A stretch of DNA of 64,000 bases from Andrena cerasifolii. Lineage: Eukaryota; Arthropoda; Insecta; Hymenoptera; Andrenidae. Under the pieces are notes generated by a model. It was not told the origin of the DNA and did no database searches. It saw only the letters and a list, made by a program, of their open reading frames with translations. The DNA lies in contig NC_135122.1 in assembly GCF_050908995.1 (NCBI RefSeq), positions 14,300,501-14,364,500 of the forward strand. The letters run 5' to 3'. Below, piece after piece: positions 51,389-63,355 of the stretch. Numbering within the stretch: position 1 is the stretch's first letter; each line of letters starts with the position of its first letter. A program made the position numbers and the translations under genes.

Positions 51389-54300
51389 CCACTTATGGCT
51401 GCATGGTGTGATAAGCGGTACGTGCTTCCTCCGAGTAATTCATTTTTCTCTGTAATGGAGCAGTCGCCTACTGCAACTCAATCACCGACGTGGATATCAC
51501 TGTTTCTGTTCGATTAAATCTCCCCGGCAAATAAATTACCATTTTATTACTCGATGTAATTTTGTATCGTCGGGGGAATAAAAATTTATAATGGCAAATA
51601 CTTGTATTTAATTACTTTGGTTTTAACTTGTGCCACTGCGTTCGAATCGACTTTTCGGATGCATATTTTCTAATTCAATGATTGCAATGATTTGTGCTCT
51701 AAGTATATTTTTAATTTATTTGATAGAATCGCGAATTGATTACCTTATTCACGTCATTACAGTTTATTTTAGGTAGCTGTAACTTGACGAGCGTAATATA
51801 ATCTACTTTCTAGGAGGAGGAAAAACCCTTTGTCTGAAGTTTCACATTAAATTCTCTTTACTCACGAATAAACTGTAACCCTGATAGGCAGAAATTAATG
51901 AAGATTCTATTAGAGGTTGCAATTTGACCACCGAAGTTAATTCAAAGTAAACTTTCATTTAGGTACTTTCCACCTATATCTAAGGAACGGTAAAAACCTG
52001 TCTAACTGATGAACAGGGATATCTACTTAGTAACTAAACACTCCATAGGTCTAATAAGTAGATTTCTTTAAAGTCGACGGTTAATTTTCCTTTCAACGAA
52101 AGCAAATGGTCGATGAGAAATCTGTTAATGATTCTCACGTCCTTTTGACCAATCTTCCGGTAAATAAATTTAAATCCCGTGGAACGATACTCCAATCGCT
52201 GTAAACTCACAAAGTGACGGTTAAGAATGGTGGTAATAGCTAAATTAAATGAATTCCGTGCAACGAATGATTTTTACAATTCGCGAGAAGCAGATGGTGC
52301 AATATTGACGAAGAAGTTAGAGTGTTTCAATCTGTTCTGTCAGGATATTTCTATCACTGACGTCGAGCAGAGTATTTTATATTGGACTCTGGGCCGAACC
52401 TTTTAATGGTTTTTCTGTATAACTTGCTCCCGTTCGGGAAAAAATGTGCCCGTATATAAAAAAAATAATATGACTCGGTACACGTGTAGAATATGATGTT
52501 GGAAATATTGAAGCTAGAAAACCGTCTACACGAACCCTGCGAAATCAATAATGACGGGCCATCAGCGACACGGAAACAAGCAACGCAAACTCAACGTCAG
52601 TGAACGAATTCGTTTTGATTAGAAACGTGCAGTTTGGAAAAGCTATTTTATGAAAAGGCACAAAACAATTCTATTATTTTACTGCCAATATTTGTGAATT
52701 ATAGTTTGTTACTTTGTAACTAGCAATAATAAATTTTATTGGGTTTAGTGATTAAGTGGTCGGGGTAGATTAATAAGAAATATTTCTAGAAACTCATAGT
52801 TTTGAAGAAAGAAAATTATATTGAAGCCTTTTCTTGAATATCACAGATATAAACGTTTAATTAAATAAAGATACCTGGGGAACGAATTATACAGAATTTC
52901 TCCTAGTGCGTGCTTAGTATTTTTCAGAAAAAATATATAGAAGTAGTATATACAAGTACCTACCATGCATTTCTATTTTTAACATGGTACACGCATCTTA
53001 TTATCAAAGTAAATATTCCTACTTTTATAGAACTTTCACCGTTCCCCGTGGCCAAGGTAGTTCGAAATTATTCGTTCTCTTAGAAAGTTCTTTACAAGTT
53101 TCCTCATAGCACTCGCCATGTTTAATCGCGAGGACACGAGTTCGGAGTGTGGTTTTGGGCACGTTCGCCTTCCATCGAAAATTTTAATCTGCCCAACGCT
53201 GCAGTTTTATGCAAGCCCAGACAGAAAATTTCAACAGCACGAAGATAAGGCTTTAATATAAGAACAAGTGTTGTTTCGCTAACTTATCAAAGAATCCACT
53301 TATTAACAAGAAAAAGTGAACGCACTATTACCTCCAAAATGAGGTTCTTTAATTAATATTTGATATTACAGCGAACAACTAGATTCGAGAATATTTGCAC
53401 ACCTATCCAGAAATCTTTGTCTACGAAAAATCCTATACATTTGTCAACTAATTAAATCCACTTCAAACGCTTAAGAATTTCCAATAATTTAAATTACAAA
53501 CACTAACTGAACCACTAAACAGTAGGCTGAAGATACAGAACGATTCTACAGAAAGGAGGAATCAATTTAAACCATTAACACTGTTTTGTTTAAATTAAAA
53601 TCACAGTTCTTGACACTTTTTCGATTTACACTTATCCAGATATTTTCGCCACAGGTGGGTATGTACCAAAACATTGTCTTTGAAGTTACACATCGCGTGA
53701 TTCGAGTTCGACTACCACTGAATTTCGCGCGCAGATTTCTTTCTACTCATGATCAATGGTTAATCTAACGATGGGCCAACTAAACGTAATGGCAATCGTT
53801 TAGGCGCCCAGCTGGCCAGAGCTGCGGACGAGAACACTCCTGTTTCGTCGCCGTTTATTTAATTAAACGACGATTCAGGGTGTTGAGCACAGTGACATTA
53901 ATCTGGCAAAAGCAATTTGCACGCTTACGGCACGTAACGCGGATTTTCGTCCTCGCGTACTCGTGCCGTATCGATCCGCCAGGATCCAGTTTCCGTCGGG
54001 AGATCGCGATAGATACGATCGAGCACCGTCGAACTGGTCGACTGATTGATTAATCGGACGTCATTCGACCGTTTTCTGTATCTTTAAATCCGACGGCGCG
54101 CAACGAAGCACGTGATCATCCCGGTTTTTTTTTGCACCAACGTTCTCCCGCGTGCCGCGAAGCATTGGAAATTCGATCACGGATTTGATGATTGGGATAA
54201 ATCGCTTGAACCGTACACACACCTTCGCGCAATGAGCAGAGTAAAGTAATGGGAAAAGGGAAGTTACGATTTAATAGTTTCGTACGCGTGGACAGGGGGC

Positions 54301-54427
54301 TGATAGAATCAATTCACTTTGTGCATTTTTAGTTTGTCGTTAATTATTACTGTAATACAGTTTAGCTACGAAACAAGTTGCCAGATTTGAGTAAGTATAA
54401 AAATGTAAGTTGATAACTGAGTTTAGT

Positions 54428-54764
54428 AAATTACGTGAGGCTTTTTAATGAGGAGGGGTGTCTCGAATTTCTTACGTTTTCTTATAAGGGGAGGAGGAGA
54501 GGCAATCAGGTAGCGTCTTACGTAATATTTTTTTAACCTAATTTTCAATAGGAGTAGCTTAAAAAATGATGTTTCGTCGCATACACGAAACCGAGTTAAA
54601 TGAATTATATAAACCTTTAAATGAACTTTAATAACCGAAGAAACGCAATGTAAAGAATATTGTGTAAGGAAGGGAGGGAGGGGGTTGGAGTATAAAATCT
54701 TACGAATTCTTATACTGGGGAAGGGAGGGGGTAAGAAATCGTCAAAAGTACCTTTACGTAATTT
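54428..54764. repeat. Possible MITE with AAATTACGT ends
   Basis: AAATTACGTGAGGCTTTT at the left faces a right end whose reverse complement is AAATTACGTAAAGG then TACTTTT. Inside, both ends carry CGA(A)TTTCTTAC and G/A-rich blocks (GGGGAGGAGGAG and GGGAGGGAGGGGG), with extra TTACGTAA and CTTACGAATTC motifs. The palindromic layout suggests a non-autonomous element. No clear target duplication is found and the superfamily is unknown. Confidence 0.4.
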
Positions 54765-57700
54765 AAGGACAGCCTCTAATGGGCTCTAATAGAATTACTG
54801 AATCTGTTTTCTTTACTGGCCTGTTTCAGTTCTCTTTGAAAGGAAGTCAATACATTACAAGGAGAATATTACATGGGTTAGAGTTAATAATTCAAGATTG
54901 AAGAGGTCCAGAAAGTACCTACCAGATTCCATTTCTCTTGAATTTTATACGCCCAACTGAAATTCTCAGCGGAGAAACATAAAATTGATTGGTTTGAAGG
55001 AGAATGTGGAATATCTGATGGAATTTAATATAATAACGATAAGTGGCAGCGAGTAATTTTCTCTATGTATTTGAGACTTAAGTAGATCCTCTACTGAGCA
55101 CGAATATTAGAGTTAATTTTGCTCATCAATAACTAAATCATTCGCGAAGCTCAATAAGGAACGGGGAGCTGCTTAATATCCCAAGTGTGCCTCCTTAGCA
55201 GTGTTTGATTAATGCAGGTGGCACAATTGGACGTCCTTTGAAACGATTTAATTGCCATGGTAGTCGGATGTGGCTGGCACAAGTCGTTCACGTTCAAGCT
55301 ACCATTACAAAACGTGCTTAGGATCGTTATCCCTTAGAGCTGCGCCAATGGAGCCAGTAAAATTGAGCGAAGGATTTATTCATCTTGAAATAACGTGAAT
55401 AAGAACGTCCGAATGCTGGCAAACTTCAAGAAGTTATTGTAAGCCGAGGCTTGAAAGACATCTGGCTTCTAGCGAGGCTTGTACAATAAGATTGAAATTA
55501 ATCGATGCAATGAAAGACGTGCGTGTACAGAAAATGAGTGAATTGTGTGGATATGAATCGCTACCCAATCGCTGCTTCCTTGTCTCCAAAGCAGGTAATT
55601 ACATAATTAATTAATTAATTCAGGAGAGATTTTATAAGGATTCATCTACATCAAACAATGCAAAAGTACCTATACATTCGTATGTTCGTTAATAAAATGT
55701 ACGTTAACGTGAACGATGCTCAGTTTCCAATGATCTTAATCAGCGTGTTAAGCGATTAAGTAGGTAATCGCCGTTTAACCTGCTTAAATTGCTCATTCAA
55801 TGAATCGTAAATACGGATTAAAAAGTATCGAAATGGAGAAAATGTGCGCTCTGTTCGTAATAACTTGGAGATTTACACAGAGTGTTCTAGAATTCTCTGC
55901 GTGTTTTAATGGAAACCGATAATTTTCAAACGAATATCTTGATAATACAATGTTGTGTGTTCGTATTTACCCAAAATATAGGAACAGGAACTGGCTGATA
56001 AAATCCAAAATCACAATTTACTGAATTACATTCCACTTTATAACTAAATAACTTTTCTCACGTGTAGCTAAGTGCAGCAGCATAACTGGCATTCCTAGCT
56101 GACGAAAAACGAATTTAAATCACTGCACAGAGAAGAAACTCGTCCAAGTTAAACCCCTGCCTTCGAATACCAACATGAAAACTTCTTCAGCCACATTTTG
56201 CTCGTCAGGCTATAAAGTTAACGTAACTCAGCCATTTTTCAAAGCTCAGTTCCTTCCAAACAGTATTCTCTATGAAATTCTCTAGCAGCAAACGTCACCA
56301 TATCACCATGCCCCAATTAGTTAAGAATAGCTCAAAAATGATATTTTGATTCATAGATCCTTCTTCCAAATGCTGTTCAAAGATGGTACCTAGCTCTTCT
56401 AAGAATATGTGACAAGATTTAGTCACGTTAGAAGAATGAAGTAACGCGTACTGTGGCGAGTAGACAGTAAACCAGAAGAATGTGTTTATTGCACGACCAG
56501 TAAAATATGTATATTGACCGTAGGAAGGCCACCGTACGGATCCGCGCATCTACAATACGGCCACGACAACCTGTTGCAGTAACAAGCCCGAAGTAATTTT
56601 TGCTCGAGGACGTAGTAATTCTTTCCGTTCTGCGTTTCATACTCCATGGACGCCCCAGCTCGCGTCTTCAGTCGTCCTGCAACTATCTTGCTCTATTCTA
56701 TGTTAACAGGTTGTTCAGTCGGCTTAAAATTACCATTCCAGCAAGCACACACTATTACAAATAATTAAGATTCATTTACAAGGGAAATTAGACAACCCGA
56801 AAATTCAGAGTATCATGCAACTTTGCGTGCAAGTAGAGTAGTTCCTCCGTAACACAAACCTATTTTTGTCCGTGCCATAGTGAGGTTTTAGGGGGTGAAG
56901 TCACCCCTTGAAAAAAATTCAGAATTTTCTTTTTCGTGAAATATCTTGAGAACGGTGAGAGATACCGGAAGGATGTTTAAATAAAAGCTGCATCTTCTTT
57001 TTATATCTACAAAACTGCGTAAAAATAATTATGGAAAAATTCATATTTTTCAAGTTACCCCCACCACCAATCCTTAATTCGATAATTAATGACAAATATC
57101 TCCACTTCGCCTTTAAGATCGCGTTGAATGAATCACGGTGACACTTTCAGAGTTCTCACTGTACCTACGCTTTTGCCAAATGCGAATGTTGCTTCCTTTT
57201 TAAAGGGCGTAATTAAACAGAGACTGGAAATGATCACAGAACAAGCAGAAATAAAATGTTTACGAATGCTCATTAAAACGCGAAAGCTTTTACGATGTCG
57301 CGGCAGCGTGATTCGGAAACCGGAACTGCTTTCTTTATAGGACATTTGTGTCGCGCAAATCCCAAATGGGATCATTCGATGTAGGGCATATTAACTCTCA
57401 GCAGCTCCGGGAACAAATACGCGCGCCGACACAGCGCGGAAGAATTATTTTTATGCCCCCTGTTTTTATTTTCTCGCTCGTACTGCACGATTATCTCATT
57501 CTTTATTACGGGTAATAAAAAGGAGCTTCTTTCGGTGATCCGCGGCGGAAAACGAATGCGTCTTTTCAGCCTCGAAATAAGAATGTTCGGGGGTCTCGGC
57601 GAGCCAGTGGAAAAAGCACGACTTCATTACTCTAGACGTAATAATATAGGATTTACGCGAGGTCCCGCGTTATTACAGTCTGCGCGTGGCTACGTAAGAC

Positions 57701-57890
57701 CGTGTTTAAAGGAAAAGGCAAACAGAAGGGATTCTAATTGGAAGATGTTCATACATTTTGCGGAGAAGGTACTCAAATGAATTGGCCGAAACTGTAACTG
57801 ATACTGGGAACACCTGCCACAGTGCCGCCAATTATTTTTACTATATTTTCTACTTCTATCGCCTGCGTGTCCCGCTGTCCCGATTTGACT

Positions 57891-58183
57891 GTCCCATTAC
57901 CTGGACACATGATGAAACATCAGCAATTTGGATGTTTTCTAGGGAAATTAAATAAAAACAACAACACAATAGTTTTTCCTATTGGCATATTTTTTCTGTA
58001 TAAGTAATTTAGTCAAATCAGTAAACAAACTTACTAAAAAAAATATGTACATGAATATATTTTAGTAAATATTTGAATAATTGAATAAAATAGTTATTTT
58101 ATGGATAAAGCGAATATTAAATGTAATAATCAGTATTATTTACACTAGTGTCCAGGTATTGGGACGTGTCCAGGTATTGGGAC
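57891..58183. repeat. 18-bp GTGTCCAGGTATTGGGAC repeats, two direct and one inverted
   Basis: GTGTCCAGGTATTGGGAC occurs twice in exact tandem (58148-58165 and 58166-58183). Its reverse complement, with one mismatch, is at 57891-57908. More GTCCC motifs lie just to the left (57868-57882). About 240 bp of AT-rich DNA separates the inverted copies. This looks like a small element with repeated terminal binding sites, possibly of Tc1/mariner-pogo type, but that assignment is weak. Confidence 0.55.
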
Positions 58184-59145
58184 ATTTACCTTAATTAATT
58201 TTCAACTTTACCTCGTTCTATGTATACAACTGCTTCTAACTTCTTTAGAGCCGAAGCAAACAAACGAGAATAGCGCCTTCAATATCGATCACCCTCGATC
58301 AATCATAGTCATCGTCTTTTTCAACCCCGTTCAATGAGATTTCCCAGAAAAAGGTCACCGAAGAAGCTTTATATCACGTTTCATCTACCCAGCCACAATG
58401 AAAATGATGTTCATCAGCGGAACAACGCGAGACAGGAGTGTTCCAAGTCTCACCGTCATTTCCTGTAACGCGAGCAAAGAATCTCCTCGAGGCTATATCG
58501 ATATCGGCGGGGTTCTGGCGCAGCCCCCGAACTGGGCTAATGTTCGACGTTAGCCCGTAAAAAGGCATCGATAAGTGCCTCGAGGAAAAACGATCTCGCC
58601 GCAGAAGGAGAGACCACGAGCTCAGACCAGCGCACCTACGAATGCACCTTGACCATTCTTACTGCACCTCCTTCCTCTACGAATGGCGGGAGTTCCGTTC
58701 TTTTTTATGCTTCTTGGCGTAGTGACTCTTCTTGGTCGATAGCCATCGTGAATCAAACAACGAAGGGAGAAATTTGAGGGCTGTTTTTGCCACGTGGGAG
58801 GATTAATTTGAGAATTTTCTACTTTTTAAAATTTCTTGATTTTTTTTAAGTCTTTCTGCGGACTGTCACCTCGGGCGAGTGAAATCTCGAGTTTTTTTTT
58901 TATATCAGAATCTAGGAAGTCAAGGGTAATAAAAATCTCAAGGAACTGTATACATCCCTCATTATGATACACAGAGTCAGGGGATTCCCAAAGATAGTTT
59001 AGGCACAGTAATTTGAAATGTGAAGACTAATATTACATTGCATAACGAAAGCTTATGGAATATTAAAGTGTTCACGCTTATGCTGTATTTTTTACAACTT
59101 AATTCTAGGCTCAGCAAAACGTAGAACTCGAAAGTAGATACTCAC

Positions 59146-59269
59146 AAGGACAGCATTTGTAGGCAACCTCGATATACTTCGGGAATCCAGGACACGGGTC
59201 GTTCTGGAGGGTGTTTGGATATGTGTCGAACTTGCACTGCCTCTTCTTCTGACAGACGTCGACCAGCGT
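59146..59269 (-). CDS. EVA-1-like gene, exon for the second half of SUEL lectin domain 1
   Basis: This exon (124 nt, 41 codons plus one base) begins in phase 0 after acceptor CACTGTTGCAG and reads TLVDVCQKKRQC, then PCPGFPKYIEVAYKC and CP. It carries four of the cysteines of a SUEL lectin domain plus one extra at its end (CCP). Donor CCTT|GTGAGT leaves T, which joins AC of exon 47114-47263 to make Tyr (CCP-Y-EFRSK). The motif order C-x(4-5)-C, then PCP, then K-Y-x-E-V-x-Y-x-C, is typical of domain 1 of EVA-1 proteins. The first half of this domain, the signal peptide and the promoter are not seen up to 64000 and should lie further upstream. This is the most 5' exon recognised. Confidence 0.92.
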
Positions 59270-60096
59270 CTGCAACAGTGAGTACTAACTCGTCATTTAG
59301 ATGACCCGCTCACTTTACGATGGAATTCGGTAACAACTTAATCTAAAAATCTGATAATCCTCTCGACATTACATATCACCATTTTTCTAGAATCTCCTAT
59401 CGAACCACCTATCGCATTTCTATCGTAATGCTACAATATTTTTTCTTACTAAAAAAAACTTAGGTATCACATTTTTGGGAAGATACATAGATCGTCGAGT
59501 ACGTATAAATGAGTATGCACGTCAGAGCGCGTTTTCCCGCCAAAATAAGTGCATCAAAACGTGCCATCTCCTGTCTCACGATTATATGCATCCGCAGCGG
59601 AACTTAATACTGCAAATACGTTGCTTCGACAAACACACGCGTTTGCCCGTGCACCGTGTTTGCCATGATCTATATTAGCACCGATACGCTTCAATCTGAC
59701 GGCCATTTACTTAGTGATTAATTTGCGAAAGCATTCATCCGCCGCACCTTCGCGAGAAACGCATCCCGCATCACCTGGACTCGCGTTCGGTAATAAACGA
59801 CTGTGTGGTTAACTGAAACCAGCACGCCGCAGATACATCCGTGCATATAATCGCTATTTCCTTCGGTTAATTATACCCGATGCGTCGGATTAAACTCTCG
59901 TTTGAAAACCAGCAGAAGCTAAACACGGAATCAACGACGCGATTGGAACGGCGAACGTAGGCAAGCCCCTATGTGTCAGTTCCATTGAATTAATGGGAGC
60001 CGAACGTAAATCTATCAACAGTGGTAATTTGCACAAGCTGCGTACTTAATTATAATCATAATACACAAACAATCCCAAACCCCGGTATCAAACCCT

Positions 60097-60875
60097 TGTA
60101 ACGTACCGCGACGGCACCAAAAAGACATTCAAAATCATTCGCACTCTACCATCTGAGGCTGCTTGACCAGGTACCTTGGCTACCATCTCAGGTCGCTTGA
60201 CCAGGCACCTGAGCAACGTGGAATCTAAGTACAACTAAGGCCGCTTTTAACGAGGCACTTTAGCACCAATCCTAGAAAGCGTGGACCAGCTGATAGGCAA
60301 CTGGAAGCTATTGGAACCCAGGATAAGGAACACCCTCAACTTTCAACTTAACATTCTATATCGACCATAGAGTCAATTCTCGTATTACACGTCATACCGA
60401 CTTCGAGTCGACATTTCCATATTTAATCAACGATTTAGTATCGTATCTTTATATTTCTAAATCAGCTAAGAGCAATCCTACGTTCTATTTCTTTTCGACC
60501 AAGCGTCAGTTACTATTTTCTTTGACTAAAACGTCATTCGTACCGATCGAAGTAATATTTAAGTTAATTTTGCGTTCTATTATATCGACCTAGAGTCACG
60601 AGCGAAAATCGAACAGTATTCTGTTTCACCGATCAACGCGTCGTTGCGTTCTAATAAAAGTTCGCGTAACTCCGCGTCGTACTATTGTTCAACTCAATAA
60701 TCTTTCTTTGAATAAACTATTTTTGTTAATTATTGTTAAAAGAAGGACTCTCGTTCGTGAAATTCATTTCTTTATCGCACACCACCCGAACCAATCCCAC
60801 TATTCCAGGAGTAAGCCGCTCTACTTGTGGAATCTCCTGTAACTAAACGGCAACGTCTCGTTCGTGAACGTTACA
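60097..60875 (+). mobile_element. Solo LTR, Ty3/Gypsy-type, 779 bp
   Basis: The element starts TGTAACG and ends CGTTACA, the standard TG...CA inverted termini in the form usual for insect Gypsy LTRs. It is flanked by a perfect 4-bp duplication CCCT (60093-60096 and 60876-60879), or five bases if the shared A is counted. It holds tandem 34-bp repeats near its 5' end, as often seen in U3, and an AATAAA at 60711-60716 about 160 bp before the 3' end, suiting an R/U5 boundary and plus orientation. No primer-binding site, polypurine tract, gag or pol is present next to it, so it is a solo LTR left by recombination. Family name is not determined. Confidence 0.82.
60147..60264 (+). repeat. 34-bp tandem repeat in the LTR
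   Basis: Copy one (60147-60180) and copy two (60181-60214) both begin TACCATCT(G/C)AGG and contain GCTTGACCAGG. A degenerate third copy (60230-60264, with AAGGCCGCTTTTAACGAGGC) follows after a 15-bp gap. Repeats in U3 often act as enhancer units in retrotransposons, but there is no direct sign of that here. Confidence 0.8.
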
Positions 60876-63056
60876 CCCTTGTAAACTCAAAATTCCAATA
60901 AAAGGATTCCTTTACGATGCTCATTTCCCCTATTTTGCAGAAAGAATCCAGAAATGGCCCAAAATTCTGCCTTCAAATGAATATAAAAAGAAAACCTCGT
61001 GTACAATAACTCTGCAGATCTGCTCCCCATCTCGCAGGGGAGTGGTAGAATAACAAATGCTCCCCGTGTCAGAGCCACTGACCAATTCACCCGAACCCAT
61101 CGGCACACAGCAGAATACGATAGCGAGACGGTTTAAGTTTCGCGCGTTGCCTTTCAAAGTCCGTTCATTAGCAAACGAAAAAGCCCATTAGAGGGTACCC
61201 GGGGAACGTGTCGTCGGCGTCACGCTCGTCGTACCATTTTCCCGCCGTTAACTCGCTTTTGTCGGCCGTGCAGCGTGTCATTCGAGGATGAGGCGGACAC
61301 AGAGGGGCCAGCGGGCGGGGATCAGGTGGGAGAGTGGAGGCAAGGGCCAACAAAGGTGAAAAGAGGAGACGAGTCGTGTTGCATCGCGAAAGGGAGGGCA
61401 CAATGGAGTCTCGGAGGTGCTTTGAAGTCTGGCCGAGATTAATGTGGCGACTCGCTTTGGTCCGGTTATTGCGACGAATCCGACCGGGGGGGTAGGTGAA
61501 AAAAAGGCGTGGGCGAGTGAAGGGGAAGAAAAATCGCGTCGCGAGGCTGGGTTTCATATCTCTCGGTCGAGTTGCATTAAGGTTGCCACTTAATTTTGCA
61601 TGAGCGACCTCTCTCTCGCCCATTTTCAAACTCCACCTCTACCGCCCCCCCCCCCTCCTCCACGTGCCCTCTAACAGCAAGGATTTCCTTATGAAAACCC
61701 TGCTGTTGCTTGAAGTGGAATTAACGAAAGCCCGCGAAACTCGTAAACGGATCTTTGGGGCGACGAAACGACTTCAAACGCGAGAGAATCGTGGATAAAA
61801 CAGTGGAAGGGAGTCGGCTGTTTGAAGTTTTCCTTCCTCCGGGCGAGAAGGAGGCCACGAAATTGTCGAACGTCCGTTTCGGGGAACTGGTATTTGCGTA
61901 GCGTGGAACTGCGATAATATCGCAGATCGAAATCTGGAGGATATTAAAAATAAACACCGCTGTTCGCTGTGACGATGCCCCCGTCGGGGGTTTTATTAAC
62001 GCCAGGGGTTGATGCGCACGGCGAGGGCGCGCTAGGTGGAAAAGCCAATTAAAATATCAAAATGAATGAGGCGCACTTTGGGGTATTGCCATTGGAAATT
62101 GCTTTTACGACTGTTTTTATCATGTCAGTTTTGGTTTCAATTTATATTTGCTCGCTTTATTAGCCGCGATTGACGCGCGGCAGTCAGCGCTGGGAGGCAG
62201 ATTAATCGACTTGTCCGCACTGTGAGGTCCATTGCCTGGCGTTGTCGCCGCTTCGCCTTTGATATCCCAGATTTTTAATATATTTCACTGAAATATTATT
62301 CCAGGCATTCAGCGGGAACTGTTATTGCCATTTTATCAATGAACGGTCGGTCCCGCGAATGCTGGGGGCCGTAAAACAGAATTCTTATGGCGGTTTTATC
62401 ATTCGCGTGGGTATTTTACAAATGGCTGGAATTAAATTTGAATAACGATTAAGGTGGTAATTTCCCCCGTTTTCATAAACACGGCGGTTCTAGCTTTTCT
62501 GTCGAACGAAACGGATTGAATATACCTCCTCACGGAAAAATATTGATTCGTTGAAGAGCTCGATAGGTCTCGAGTCGCCAGAGTGGTTCGTTTCGGAAAG
62601 GGTTCGGGCAAACAGAGATTATTCAAGCTTTAATTAAGAAAATTTCATTTTGCAGCTGATCTCGTAAAAAAAAGTGCGGCTGGATCGGGGGAAAGTTTAC
62701 CACTGCTGTTTTTCGGAGCTTAATATCCTGGAATTGAGTAGTTTCTTCCTTCCGAATTCGACTGCGCCCTGAGATATTATCCGGAGCTCTATACGCCCTG
62801 TTTTCATAGAAAACTCAGCTCATCTTTGCCCCACAAATACCCTGCATGTGTCTCAATATACGAGAGCGATTTTATCCAACATGCAGAAGAAAAAGTCACA
62901 ATAGGTCACAATAAAAAAGCTCAAAAAATTCTGAGTATTACTTCAAGCATACCTTAATATGCAGGCAAAACGCCAAACAGTATAGACTTATAGTTTTTGT
63001 TAAATAAATTCACGAAGATGGAGTTGAAAAGCGGGCAGTCACACTAGAGTACCCCT

Positions 63057-63355
63057 TTAACCCTTTAGCGCCAAACCTATCATATATGATACATTCCTTT
63101 TTTTTTGCCGTGTCGCCGTTTGCATTCGCAATTCGCTGTTAACAGTTTAAGTAGTAGGTAGATGTTTAGCGTAGTTTTAATCACTGAAGAAAGTTGGACC
63201 TATCTGAACCCTGTATTCATTGGTTTTATGCATTTTAACCCCTGAAAAAAATAAACAATTTTTTAAATAAAAATATATAAATTCCGACCATTTTTAACGA
63301 TATAAAGAAAACGGGATATTTTTCCTTCAACAGGATCTAGGCGCTAAAGGGTTAA
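63057..63355. mobile_element. piggyBac-like MITE with TTAA duplication, 299 bp
   Basis: The ends are TTAA CCCTTTAGCGCC and GGCGCTAAAGGG TTAA. The twelve-base terminal inverted repeat (63061-63072 and 63340-63351) is perfect and is flanked by TTAA on each side (63057-63060 and 63352-63355). TTAA targets and CCC-starting ends fit the piggyBac superfamily. The interior is AT-rich without an ORF. Its ends differ from those of the element at 32477-33143, so two families are present. Confidence 0.85.

Larger units (their letters stand above)
47264..59145 (-). other. Intron of about 11.9 kb between the two lectin domains
   Basis: Donor GTGAGT follows exon 59146-59269 and acceptor TTCCAG precedes exon 47114-47263. 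The boundary falls exactly between lectin domains 1 and 2, as expected for a duplicated domain. Named contents are a CpG-rich block at about 48780-49300, an E-box cluster (51319-51388), a possible MITE (54428-54764), a short palindrome GGGGTGA-AG-TCACCCC at 56892-56907 inside a repeat-like AT-rich block reaching about 57110, and related 18-bp repeats (57891-58183). The rest shows nothing I can support. Confidence 0.8.

Noticed and set aside
61168..61629. 153-residue minus-strand open frame as a possible upstream exon of the lectin gene
   Set aside because: It has no cysteine pattern or A-x-Y-G-R core of a SUEL domain, and its Pro/Arg richness comes from a GC-rich stretch.
61985..61997. CCCCCGTCGGGGG hairpin as a transcription terminator
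   Set aside because: Bacterial-type terminators are not expected in this eukaryotic sequence, and the loop is only three bases.
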